Source: Candidatus Hodarchaeota archaeon (lineage in GTDB: Archaea; Asgardarchaeota; Heimdallarchaeia; Hodarchaeales; YT1-057). From it: a stretch of DNA of 12,507 nucleotides. The DNA lies in NCBI GenBank assembly GCA_016839955.1, contig JAEOTI010000034.1, positions 1 through 12,507 of the forward strand, given 5' to 3'. The notes beneath the pieces were generated by a model. It saw nothing but the letters and a program-made list of their open reading frames with translations. It was not told where the DNA came from and made no database searches. Every line of letters starts with the position of its first letter. The stretch's first letter is position 1. The position numbers and the translations under genes were made by a program. Positions 1 through 6,887 of this stretch are shown here, piece by piece.

Positions 1-180
1 GTTCTGATCTTACGGATTGACCGACAAAATTTAATGTTTGGCATATTATTTTTGTCGGGAGAACTCCCTTATCATTGTTACGGTTGTCCCTTTTGGGGAA
101 AAAAAAGAATTTGCAAAATCATAGATTTCAAGAAGTTTTTAAATATAAAAGACCAATTGTGGAATGGGGAAATTAAATGA
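1..180 (+). CDS. Possible C-terminal end of an upstream gene (partial, uncertain)
   Basis: Reading from base 1 in frame 1 gives 59 codons without a stop, closed by TGA at 178-180. That TGA overlaps the ATG at 177-179 of the next gene as ATGA, a common arrangement for co-transcribed genes. The peptide contains a small cysteine group (CYGC followed by WGKKRIC), which could bind a metal, and ends in a lysine-rich stretch. I do not recognise a family. An open run of this length can occur by chance, and a TATA-like box and an inverted repeat lie inside it, so the stretch could equally be intergenic. The start lies outside the window. Confidence 0.35.
   Translation, partial: VLILRIDRQNLMFGILFLSGELPYHCYGCPFWGKKRICKIIDFKKFLNIKDQLWNGEIK
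21..58. repeat. 9-bp perfect inverted repeat (hairpin candidate)
   Basis: CCGACAAAA at 21-29 is the exact reverse complement of TTTTGTCGG at 50-58, with a 20-nt loop rich in A and T. It could be a transcript hairpin or a protein-binding dyad. There is no U-tract after the right arm, so a simple terminator is not well supported, and the repeat lies within a possible coding frame. Confidence 0.3.
138..150 (+). promoter_or_regulatory. TATA-like promoter element before the Kelch-like gene
   Basis: TTTAAATATAAAA at 138-150 is a good archaeal TATA-box match. Its centre is about 33 nt before the ATG at 177, so transcription would start a few bases before that ATG. GGGG at 166-169 gives a ribosome-binding site 7 nt before the ATG. 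Together they argue that ATG 177, not the later TTG 187, is the original start of the next gene. Confidence 0.45.
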
Positions 181-459
181 GAAAATTTGGTAATTTTTTT
201 GATATTGTTTTCAAGTTTATTTTCATTTCAACATTTTCAGGGGCAATCCCCTCATGTTGGAGCGGCATCTAGCCTGAAATGGGTTCAAGGCCCTTCTTTA
301 CTCATCAATGACACTGGTTATGCTCATGTCCATGATGGAAAGATATATCTTGTTGGTGCAAAATCTGTACAAGTATTCACAGAAATATCACCAATCCCAG
401 GAAGACTTAACATCTATACATCCAGTAGGACATATCAAAAATGCTACAAAAAAAGTTAG
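177..459 (+). pseudogene. Frame-broken remnant of a secreted Kelch-like protein
   Basis: From TTG 187 a 90-aa frame reads a hydrophobic signal-like stretch (FLILFSSLFSFQ) followed by a segment like the start of a Kelch/beta-propeller protein (W-x-GPSLL, then DGKIYLVGA), and stops at 457-459. Kelch proteins carry several repeats of about 45-50 residues, so this is a truncated stub. The better start, ATG 177, with an SD site and a TATA box, reads MRKFGNFF and then leaves the signal-peptide frame. Removing one T from the T7 run at 194-200 would join it to the signal peptide as MRKFGNFLILFSSL. Downstream (about 500-535) another frame reads AGHIYSSDSWED, which may be further decayed propeller. I read it as a pseudogene, or as a gene hit by indels. 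The Kelch assignment rests on short motifs. Confidence 0.45.
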
Positions 460-601
460 AAAAATTGTATTTTTTCAGTTCTTATCATTTTAAATTCAGC
501 AGGTCATATCTACTCAAGCGACTCATGGGAAGATTAGATCTAAAATCGGGTGATAAGCTTTATACAATAATAAGCTTTTTCGATAATAAAAGGTGTTTAC
601 T
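460..601 (+). promoter_or_regulatory. Intergenic leader of the SMC operon with a TATA-like box and 9-bp direct repeats
   Basis: TTTATACAA at 559-567 is a candidate TATA box. Transcription starting about 25 nt later would begin near 588-592, just before the GGTG site at 592-595. The nonamer ATAAGCTTT occurs twice, at 553-561 and 570-578, flanking or overlapping the box. Such direct repeats could bind a regulator. The stretch also holds a 54-codon open frame (441-605) without a supported start, which I do not call a gene. Confidence 0.35.
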
Positions 602-604
602 GTG
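591..604 (+). promoter_or_regulatory. Ribosome-binding site and alternative GTG start for the kleisin-like gene
   Basis: AGGTG at 591-595 lies 6 nt before GTG 602. This copies the arrangement at the next gene, GAGGTG then 6 nt then TTG 1924. GTG 602 opens a 29-codon frame (MKKITLEKF...) ending at TGA 689-691, one frame away from the long downstream frame. By contrast GTG 660 has its only purine-rich site (GAGGG, 653-657) just 2 nt away. The site therefore suggests that translation begins at 602 and that a +1 shift between 654 and 688, for example in the G4 run at 671-674, is missing from the simple reading. Confidence 0.4.
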
Positions 605-659
605 AAAAAAATCACACTGGAAAAATTTTGTGTCCAAAACTACTGCTGTATAGAGGGTA

Positions 660-1913
660 GTGGATGGGTTGGGGTTATATGTGAGAGATGATGAAAAAGA
701 GACAATAGATGATATGCACAAAGATAAAATCTATTTTCCAGGGACATCTAAGAAGATTTTCTTTTCCTTAGATTCTTTAAAAGAAGTTTCTGAAATTCTA
801 TTCATAATATCGCAGAGGGGGGAATCAGGTATTCGTCGTTTCTTAATATTATTATCAATGGCTTGGAATTATAAACCTGAACAATCATTGACTATTAGAG
901 AAATTCAGTCTTTAGTGGAATATCATTTTCCAGGTCTAGTAGAAATTAGATCTTTAGATTTAGCAAAACTACGTTCTCTTAATCTTCTGATAGAAGGAAA
1001 ATATTTCAATACTTACATATTAACACCAAGAGGAAATTGGATTGCATTTATTCTTTCCCAATTATTAGCTACATTACCTAATTCGGACTTTTGGATGGCA
1101 AAAAAAAGATTTGATATGATATTATCTTGGACAGGAGAGGGAGATGCTATAGGTGATTTTGAAAGTCTACAACAACTATTGAGATCAATTATTGAAAGTA
1201 TCTACTTGAATTACCGATCTGATTCCAGTGAAACTTACGGTGAATCACTTGAGAATCTTAGACGAGAGATAATAGAACAAGTGGATATCCATTTGAAACC
1301 CACAACAAATGTAAGGGATTTCGCTCCATTTAGTAGATTGCGTCAAGAATTAACTGAAGCTTTTTCAATTGCTTGGAAACGTGAATCTGATTCCATTAAA
1401 AGAAAAGTAAAACTCTCAGAAGTTGGAATATATCCTGATGATGTGCTTAACTATCTTAAATCTACATCTATTGATGAATTAGCTAAATTAATTGATTTTT
1501 TACCCTTTTTATGCCTTAAATCTTTGCCTATCATTACTAACACGAATATTCTCAAATGGTGCGTTAAGGAAGAAAGAAAAGATTCTCAAGAAGATTCGGT
1601 GTATAATGAAATGCACAAATTCAATGTTCCCAAAATAATTGAGGACATTAATGAAATCCCAAAGGAATACCAGCCAAATCAAGAGTCTATAGAAAAACAA
1701 GAGGAGGTTTATAATCGTTTGAGTCAATCTCAACCAAACAGGATATACAATCTTATTAAAAATAAAGAATGGGAGGAGTCTAATGCAATTATAAGAGCTA
1801 TTAAAGATTTGGAGACTAGGGGTGTCATTCAAGTTGATTTAGATGAACTAATACAGGAATCAGAACATGATGAAATTTTAAAATTTCGAGATGGTTTGAT
1901 CTCAAAAAAGTGA
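660..1913 (+). CDS. Winged-helix, kleisin-like subunit of an SMC-type complex
   Basis: This 417-aa protein is the first gene of the SMC operon. Residues about 55-133 read as a winged-helix domain (helices around FLILLSMAWN and EIQSLVEYHF, recognition helix near LAKLRSLNLL, wing ending in LTPRGNW). The middle is helical and charged, and the last 60 residues form another small helical or winged unit. Position and size match the kleisin-type first genes (JetA, MksF, MukF) of bacterial SMC operons, which bridge the SMC heads and bind the small tandem winged-helix subunit. The kleisin role is inferred from context; I see no diagnostic kleisin motif. An unrelated DNA-binding regulator is the alternative. 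The start is uncertain: GTG 660 is used as the first convenient codon after TAG 651-653, but GTG 602 has a far better ribosome-binding site and would join by a +1 shift. Ten nucleotides separate it from the next gene, and its stop codon lies inside that gene's SD site. Confidence 0.6.
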   Translation: MDGLGLYVRDDEKETIDDMHKDKIYFPGTSKKIFFSLDSLKEVSEILFIISQRGESGIRRFLILLSMAWNYKPEQSLTIREIQSLVEYHFPGLVEIRSLDLAKLRSLNLLIEGKYFNTYILTPRGNWIAFILSQLLATLPNSDFWMAKKRFDMILSWTGEGDAIGDFESLQQLLRSIIESIYLNYRSDSSETYGESLENLRREIIEQVDIHLKPTTNVRDFAPFSRLRQELTEAFSIAWKRESDSIKRKVKLSEVGIYPDDVLNYLKSTSIDELAKLIDFLPFLCLKSLPIITNTNILKWCVKEERKDSQEDSVYNEMHKFNVPKIIEDINEIPKEYQPNQESIEKQEEVYNRLSQSQPNRIYNLIKNKEWEESNAIIRAIKDLETRGVIQVDLDELIQESEHDEILKFRDGLISKK

Positions 1914-1923
1914 GGTGTTTTAA

Positions 1924-2577
1924 TTGAAAATATTATTACCTGATGACTTTTCAAAACAAGAAATTAAAGCAACTAAGTGTTTTTTCAACATTTTAGGCTA
2001 TGTAACAAAAAAACAAGATGAAGATGTTTTCTTGGTCAGAAATGAAAGGTCTCAAGATATATCTAATAAGCTAATCACTTCATTAGTAGCTTTGGTATTC
2101 AATGATGGCAGAGGTACTTCAAAAAACAGACTTGCCAATATTTTAGGTAAAGATACTGATGATCTCCTAGAAAGATTAAAAGCTCTTCTTTCCTATTTTT
2201 CAATGGATCTCCTATCGAATGATAACAATTTCATAATTACTGGTGATAAGAAATTTGCAGATTTTATGAAAGAAGAATTAAATATGTCTGAGAAAGCTAT
2301 TTTAGTATACATACTAATTTTGTTTCAGATTGAGTCCAATGTTTCAGAATTATCACTGATAAACTTCGTTAAGAGTTCTTATGGATATAGTAACAGAGAA
2401 ATCAGAGGTTTTTTAGCAAAATTAGAAAGTAAGAAATATATCAAAAGAATCACGACTAGTAATGGAAGATTTATTTTATTAGATTGGAAATCAGAATTTT
2501 CTGACCAAATTAATGACTTAAATTCAAAAATCTTCTCAATTCTAGAGAATTGGTCATTAGGAGAGGAGAAGACATAA
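1924..2577 (+). CDS. Small tandem winged-helix protein (KITE, MukE/ScpB-type)
   Basis: This 217-aa protein starts at TTG with GAGGTG 6 nt upstream. Two successive winged-helix domains can be read: residues about 48-108 (helices at LITSLVALVF, NRLANILG and LLERLKALLS, then a beta wing ending FIITG) and about 121-190 (AILVYILILF, LSLINFVKSS, NREIRGFLAKLES, then a wing ending FILLDWKS). Two winged helices in a protein of about 220 aa, placed between a kleisin-like gene and an SMC gene, is the signature of KITE subunits (ScpB, MukE, JetB, Nse1/Nse3), which dimerise on the kleisin and regulate the SMC ATPase. The fold is read from the sequence pattern and the function from gene order. A transcription regulator is less likely given the tight operon: 14 nt to the SMC gene. 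Confidence 0.6.
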   Translation: MKILLPDDFSKQEIKATKCFFNILGYVTKKQDEDVFLVRNERSQDISNKLITSLVALVFNDGRGTSKNRLANILGKDTDDLLERLKALLSYFSMDLLSNDNNFIITGDKKFADFMKEELNMSEKAILVYILILFQIESNVSELSLINFVKSSYGYSNREIRGFLAKLESKKYIKRITTSNGRFILLDWKSEFSDQINDLNSKIFSILENWSLGEEKT

Positions 2578-2591
2578 ATTAGGGGTTAAAT

Positions 2592-5357
2592 ATGATCAAA
2601 TCAGTTTCATTAGTAAATATCATGGGAATAGGTGATCCTGGTATCACATTGGAGTTTTCAGAAGATCTTAATGTAATGTACGGTGATAATGGATCAGGAA
2701 AATCATCAATCTGGAACGCAGTCTTAGTTGCACTTGGAGGAACATCACGAAGATCCAATGATTTATTATTGAGAAATGGAACAGATTTTGGGTTTTCTGA
2801 AGTCATATTGAATAATAACTCTAATGGAAAAGACCTTATTGAACATCATTTAACGACAGGTATGAAAACAATTGCTTTCAAGGTAGAATTTAAAAGATTC
2901 ATTGACAATAATCAAAAAGAAAGAATTGTTCGATCATATAAAGTTAATGGAAAAACGAAAAGTCAGGCAACGATACAAGAGATTTTGAAGAAAATCGAAT
3001 TTGAAGCAGATGATCAAGCCACATTTATTGCATCTGGTCAAACAAAGAGTATTCTTGATAGTTCACCTGTTTCTCTTTTAAAGCATTTTGAAAGAATCTT
3101 GAAACTACAAAATATCAGGAAAGATTGGGATAAAGATTTAATAAGATTAGAAGAGATTAATGTAGAAACTACTAAGATCAATACAGAGCTTTTAGAGAAA
3201 AATGCTAAGCTCAATCTATTAAGAGGTCATCAGGAACGATTTGAGAAGAAGCAAGATATCGAAGAAAAACTAAATTTGGCTATTTTGAATCAAAAAAAAT
3301 CAGAACTAAATTTAGCGATAAAAGACCAAGGAAAATTAGAAGATGAGCAATATAAACTATCAGAACACATGAAAGGCCTTAGGAAAAAAAGAAAGGGATT
3401 TAAAGAAAATGTAACTAATCAGAGTGATGTTATAGAAATACTAAATGGGAAATACAATTCAATAAAAGAAAGATTGGAATCAAAATCCAATAAGATCAAC
3501 AAATTCAGTATTCATTTAGGTAAAATTTTGGAACAGTTTGATAAATTGAATGAATCCCATATTTTAGCAAATGAGATTCCACATAATATGGATATTCCTG
3601 ATGTAAAGCTTTTGATTAAATCTCACGAAGAAGAAATTAAGCGAATAGATATAAAATTAAATTCCATAGCTAAAGATATAAAGAATAATAAGCAAATAAA
3701 AAGCGATTTAGAGAATGGAAAACCCCTAACTGAATCATCAATTGCATTTCAGAAAAAATTAGCTCATCTAGAGATTTTAACTGAACCTTTTTATAAAATC
3801 ATAAGTTTCAATGATAACACCCCAAGAGAAATGAGACTTTTAATAGAAGGAATACTAAAAGATCTTCGTTACTCCCTTGTAACTGGAAATAAAGTCTCGA
3901 ATAACATTGAAGATGTAAAAAGAGTATTTAAGCATACCAATTTTGAAAATTATCTTATTAGTTTACCAGAAAGAGATAAATCATTCTCTTCTTCTTACAA
4001 TGACTATTTCAAGTCTTTTTACAATTGTAAATACAAAGATTTATCTGAAATTATAAATGAAGAACTGATAAAAGCAATTAAAAATGAAAAATACAGTAAT
4101 GAAATAATAAACAATGATGGAATTATACAAGACGGGGTGGGATATCGTAATATCTTCACTGATAAAATTAAACCCGTTATTGATTGGGAAAGACAAGTCA
4201 AGACCCTAGAAGTTGAGATAAAAGAACTTGAAGAGCAATTAGAAGCCAAGAAAAACATAAAAAATGAAAAATTCGCTGTTATTGACAGTTTCAACGAGTT
4301 CAGAATATTACTGGTCAAATGGGATAGTAAGGCTCAATTATTAAAGGAAATTGATGAAAAGATTATCGAGAAAGAAACTCTGGAGAAGACTATTGCAGAA
4401 CATACTATTGAACAAATAAGAATACAAGGTGAATTAGAGGCAATTGGAGTAAGACTTAAAGAAAAGGAGGGAAAAAAAGAACGAATTAAAGAGAGAATTC
4501 AGAATATAAATGCTATAATTAGTGAGAAAGAGGACCAAAGTTCAAGAAATGAAGCTGGGCTAAAGATTATCAAAAGAACAAGAAAAAAATTGGAATTAGA
4601 ATTTCCTGAAGTTAATCTATCCGAACTTCATATATTAGAATCTCCGAGCTATTATGACGCTGAATACAAAATTTTGAAAGATAATTTTGAAAAGATTAAA
4701 GATGCAAAAGACTATTCTCAAGAGATCAAACTGTTAGAATTCGAAATTGAGGAATTTAAAGGGAAATTGGACCAATGTAGGGATGAAGTAAGTAGATGGG
4801 AAGATAAAATTTTATCCTATATCAAGAGATATCGGTTAGATTTACAAAACTGCATTAAGAAACTCAACCACAGATTTAATGAACTTATGAGTCTGATAGA
4901 AGCAAATGGGAAGATAAGCTTAATTGGAAAGGCAGATACGACCACAGATAATCTTGGAATTGATCTAAAAGTTCGATTTTTTGAGGGTTCAGAATATCAT
5001 TCGGCTTTAGGGGAGAGTATCTTCAGTAGTGGTGAAAAAGCCGCCATACTAATCGCTTTTATTGTTTCTGTCCAAGAAACTTTTCTGAAGCATACATTTT
5101 GTTTTTGGGATGAAATCTACGAACGAACAGACCCAATAAGGACAGAGGAACTAATGAAGATATTAGGAGCAAGCAGGATAACCTATCTGATCATATCACC
5201 TCAGAACATATACCTCAAACCTGCCAAAACAGTTTATCTCGTTAGAAAAAGAGAGAAAGGCAATCCAAGTTTTGTTAAAATACCAGAAGCTATTTTCAAA
5301 GCAGATATCACTTCAACAAAGATTCCATACTACTTAGAGAAGAGAGATGACAAATAA
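2592..5357 (+). CDS. SMC/Rad50-family coiled-coil ATPase
   Basis: A 921-aa protein with GGGG 6 nt before ATG. The head halves are at the two ends: Walker A GDNGSGKSS at residues 31-39, followed by LVALGG as in Smc5/Smc6-type heads; ABC signature SSGEKAA at 812-818; Walker B TFCFWDE at 835-841 with both the Asp and the Glu for ATP binding and hydrolysis; then a switch-like IISPQ at 867-871. Lys/Glu-rich coiled coils occupy roughly 180-375 and 535-720. Between them, about 380-530, lies a non-coiled segment with a DGVGYRNI motif that should be the hinge. The arms are short for a canonical SMC (about 1150-1200 aa). Such proteins dimerise at the hinge and use ATP to clamp or extrude DNA. With the two preceding genes it forms a probable three-subunit complex in the cytoplasm. 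Rad50 is less likely because no CxxC zinc hook is present and no Mre11 gene is adjacent. The last 11 nt overlap ATG 5347, a candidate start for the next gene. Confidence 0.85.
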   Translation: MIKSVSLVNIMGIGDPGITLEFSEDLNVMYGDNGSGKSSIWNAVLVALGGTSRRSNDLLLRNGTDFGFSEVILNNNSNGKDLIEHHLTTGMKTIAFKVEFKRFIDNNQKERIVRSYKVNGKTKSQATIQEILKKIEFEADDQATFIASGQTKSILDSSPVSLLKHFERILKLQNIRKDWDKDLIRLEEINVETTKINTELLEKNAKLNLLRGHQERFEKKQDIEEKLNLAILNQKKSELNLAIKDQGKLEDEQYKLSEHMKGLRKKRKGFKENVTNQSDVIEILNGKYNSIKERLESKSNKINKFSIHLGKILEQFDKLNESHILANEIPHNMDIPDVKLLIKSHEEEIKRIDIKLNSIAKDIKNNKQIKSDLENGKPLTESSIAFQKKLAHLEILTEPFYKIISFNDNTPREMRLLIEGILKDLRYSLVTGNKVSNNIEDVKRVFKHTNFENYLISLPERDKSFSSSYNDYFKSFYNCKYKDLSEIINEELIKAIKNEKYSNEIINNDGIIQDGVGYRNIFTDKIKPVIDWERQVKTLEVEIKELEEQLEAKKNIKNEKFAVIDSFNEFRILLVKWDSKAQLLKEIDEKIIEKETLEKTIAEHTIEQIRIQGELEAIGVRLKEKEGKKERIKERIQNINAIISEKEDQSSRNEAGLKIIKRTRKKLELEFPEVNLSELHILESPSYYDAEYKILKDNFEKIKDAKDYSQEIKLLEFEIEEFKGKLDQCRDEVSRWEDKILSYIKRYRLDLQNCIKKLNHRFNELMSLIEANGKISLIGKADTTTDNLGIDLKVRFFEGSEYHSALGESIFSSGEKAAILIAFIVSVQETFLKHTFCFWDEIYERTDPIRTEELMKILGASRITYLIISPQNIYLKPAKTVYLVRKREKGNPSFVKIPEAIFKADITSTKIPYYLEKRDDK

Positions 5358-5437
5358 TTTTCCAATGTAAGCATTGTTCAAATCAATTTGAAGCCACTGA
5401 TAAATCTTTCACTGTTTCTTACGAAACCGAGAGGAAA

Positions 5438-6808
5438 TTGAATTTTTATGAGGTTTTTGTAACTAACAAGTATGTAATTTGTCCTAATTGCGATATCTTT
5501 ACTACTTTCAAATTTAAAGTAATTCGTATTATCTCACTAAGGGATACTAGGGATATAATTGACCATACAAGGTTAAAGAAATATATACAAAGAAGAGGAT
5601 TTCTACACGATATTGTAAGTACTGTTTTGGCATCACGAGCCAATTGGACAAGAGAACGAACACTGAGAAAGGATCATTTTTCAGTAAGTCAGCTTCAGAA
5701 TAGTCTTTGGGGATTGTATAACATAGGTTTAATTAAAATTAAATGCACTTTGACGAATAGTTATTGGAAAATTAGAAAGTATTTTTCCCTCGATGACGAA
5801 AATGAAGTAGATAGAAATATACTTAATAAAAATGCTTTCATTTATTCAATCACACCAACAAATATGTGTACAGTTATATTTAAAGAAACTTTAGTTGAAT
5901 CGCCTTTTAATTTCAATTTACTAAAACAATCGATCAAAAATCTTATCACTACTTTCTTACAAGATAACGTTGAAACCCCTATAGACAATAGATCAATACT
6001 AATTCGATCGAAGTTAAAAGACCTGGTTGTACTTTTAAATGAATTACCTGACAATCAGTTCTTCGATTATTTCGGTTTAGTTAAACAACCAAATATTCTA
6101 TTAGAATTTATTAAATTTCTAATGGAGATGAATAGATTAGTCGATAATGGAAATATTATGTTTACTCAAGAGTTAGTTGAATCTGCGAAAATATCACCAG
6201 AAAACAGATCAAAATATAGAATGTTGTCAAAAAAATTTCTGAATTACCCTCTTATTATATTCAATACATTTCGAAATCGAATTTATGGTGAATCAAATAT
6301 AATAATATCATCTGAAATCTTTCAATTGATTATTTTCTTGGAAGAGAACCTAAGAGAGTTGATTGTGAAAAAACTATCCCAAAAAACATGGAATTCTCCG
6401 TTTCATCTTTGGAAGATGCTTCCAGAAAGCGTTAAAATGGGAAGTGCTAGTCAACGGACATTTAACAAAAGGAAAATGCCTAAAAAAGAACATGAACAAG
6501 AATTACTTATAAGCACTGAGTTTAATGATCCTATTGACTGTTTACGCACAATTCTTAGTAATTCATACTTCTCTGATTTAGGAAACCTAGTATCACATGA
6601 TCCAATATACGAGGAATTTTTCTCTGAGATATTTACAGACTTAAAAACTTTAAAGAGAGTTTTTAAGAATTTAACCTTGCTTAGAAACAATATTATGCAT
6701 TCACATGTTCCTTCTGATGATTTTATTTCTTTAGGTCTCTCGGGGGGTTTTGAAGTTTTAACTGGATTATATACTTCTAATCCAAATCTAATACTAAGCC
6801 CTATTTAA
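5438..6808 (+). CDS. Zinc-ribbon / winged-helix / HEPN-domain protein, candidate RNase effector of the SMC operon
   Basis: The frame from TTG 5438 encodes 456 aa, but the coding frame is open back to 5351. The upstream codons encode CKHC (5366-5377), which pairs with CPNC at residues 15-18 to make a complete CxxC...CxxC zinc ribbon, so the true protein begins earlier. ATG 5347 overlaps the end of the SMC gene and reads MTNNF, then needs a +1 shift near TTTTCC (5358-5363) to give MTNNFQCKHC and a 486-aa product. A winged-helix-like stretch follows (about 55-118). The last 150 residues form a helical domain ending in LRNNIMHSH, with R416 and H421 giving the RxxxxH motif of HEPN RNases; the layout resembles Swt1-type HEPN domains. 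HEPN proteins cut RNA in many toxin and defence systems. It sits where Wadjet operons carry the nuclease JetD, but no Toprim signature is visible. An effector role is inferred. Confidence 0.65.
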   Translation: MNFYEVFVTNKYVICPNCDIFTTFKFKVIRIISLRDTRDIIDHTRLKKYIQRRGFLHDIVSTVLASRANWTRERTLRKDHFSVSQLQNSLWGLYNIGLIKIKCTLTNSYWKIRKYFSLDDENEVDRNILNKNAFIYSITPTNMCTVIFKETLVESPFNFNLLKQSIKNLITTFLQDNVETPIDNRSILIRSKLKDLVVLLNELPDNQFFDYFGLVKQPNILLEFIKFLMEMNRLVDNGNIMFTQELVESAKISPENRSKYRMLSKKFLNYPLIIFNTFRNRIYGESNIIISSEIFQLIIFLEENLRELIVKKLSQKTWNSPFHLWKMLPESVKMGSASQRTFNKRKMPKKEHEQELLISTEFNDPIDCLRTILSNSYFSDLGNLVSHDPIYEEFFSEIFTDLKTLKRVFKNLTLLRNNIMHSHVPSDDFISLGLSGGFEVLTGLYTSNPNLILSPI

Positions 6809-6887
6809 GCAAATTTCGACAAAAAGGATAAGGAAAAAATATCGTTCGAAATATGTCTTGGTTTTGTAGCTGACCTAACACAGTCAT
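6809..6887. terminator. Convergent intergenic gap with a weak hairpin
   Basis: This 79-nt gap separates the ends of two convergent genes. ATTTCGA at 6813-6819 is the reverse complement of TCGAAAT at 6846-6852, a 7-bp stem with a 26-nt A-rich loop. It may serve as a weak bidirectional termination region, but there is no strong T-tract next to the stem. Confidence 0.25.

Noticed and set aside
84..108. GTCCC-TTTT-GGGGA hairpin as a terminator
   Set aside because: The stem is only about 4 bp and is followed by A rather than T residues on the + strand, with no T-tract on the other strand.
441..605. 54-codon open frame (starts MLQKKLEKLYFF) before the SMC operon
   Set aside because: It has no ribosome-binding site, lies across Kelch remnants and a promoter-like region, and shows no recognisable motif.
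2592..5357. Rad50
   Set aside because: There is no CxxC zinc hook in the middle of the coiled coil and no Mre11 or HerA/NurA gene beside it.
660..6808. Plain Wadjet (JetABCD) annotation
   Set aside because: The first three genes fit, but the fourth has a zinc ribbon and RxxxxH and no Toprim or topoisomerase VI-like signature, and the SMC is shorter than usual JetC proteins. I kept the name as a comparison only.
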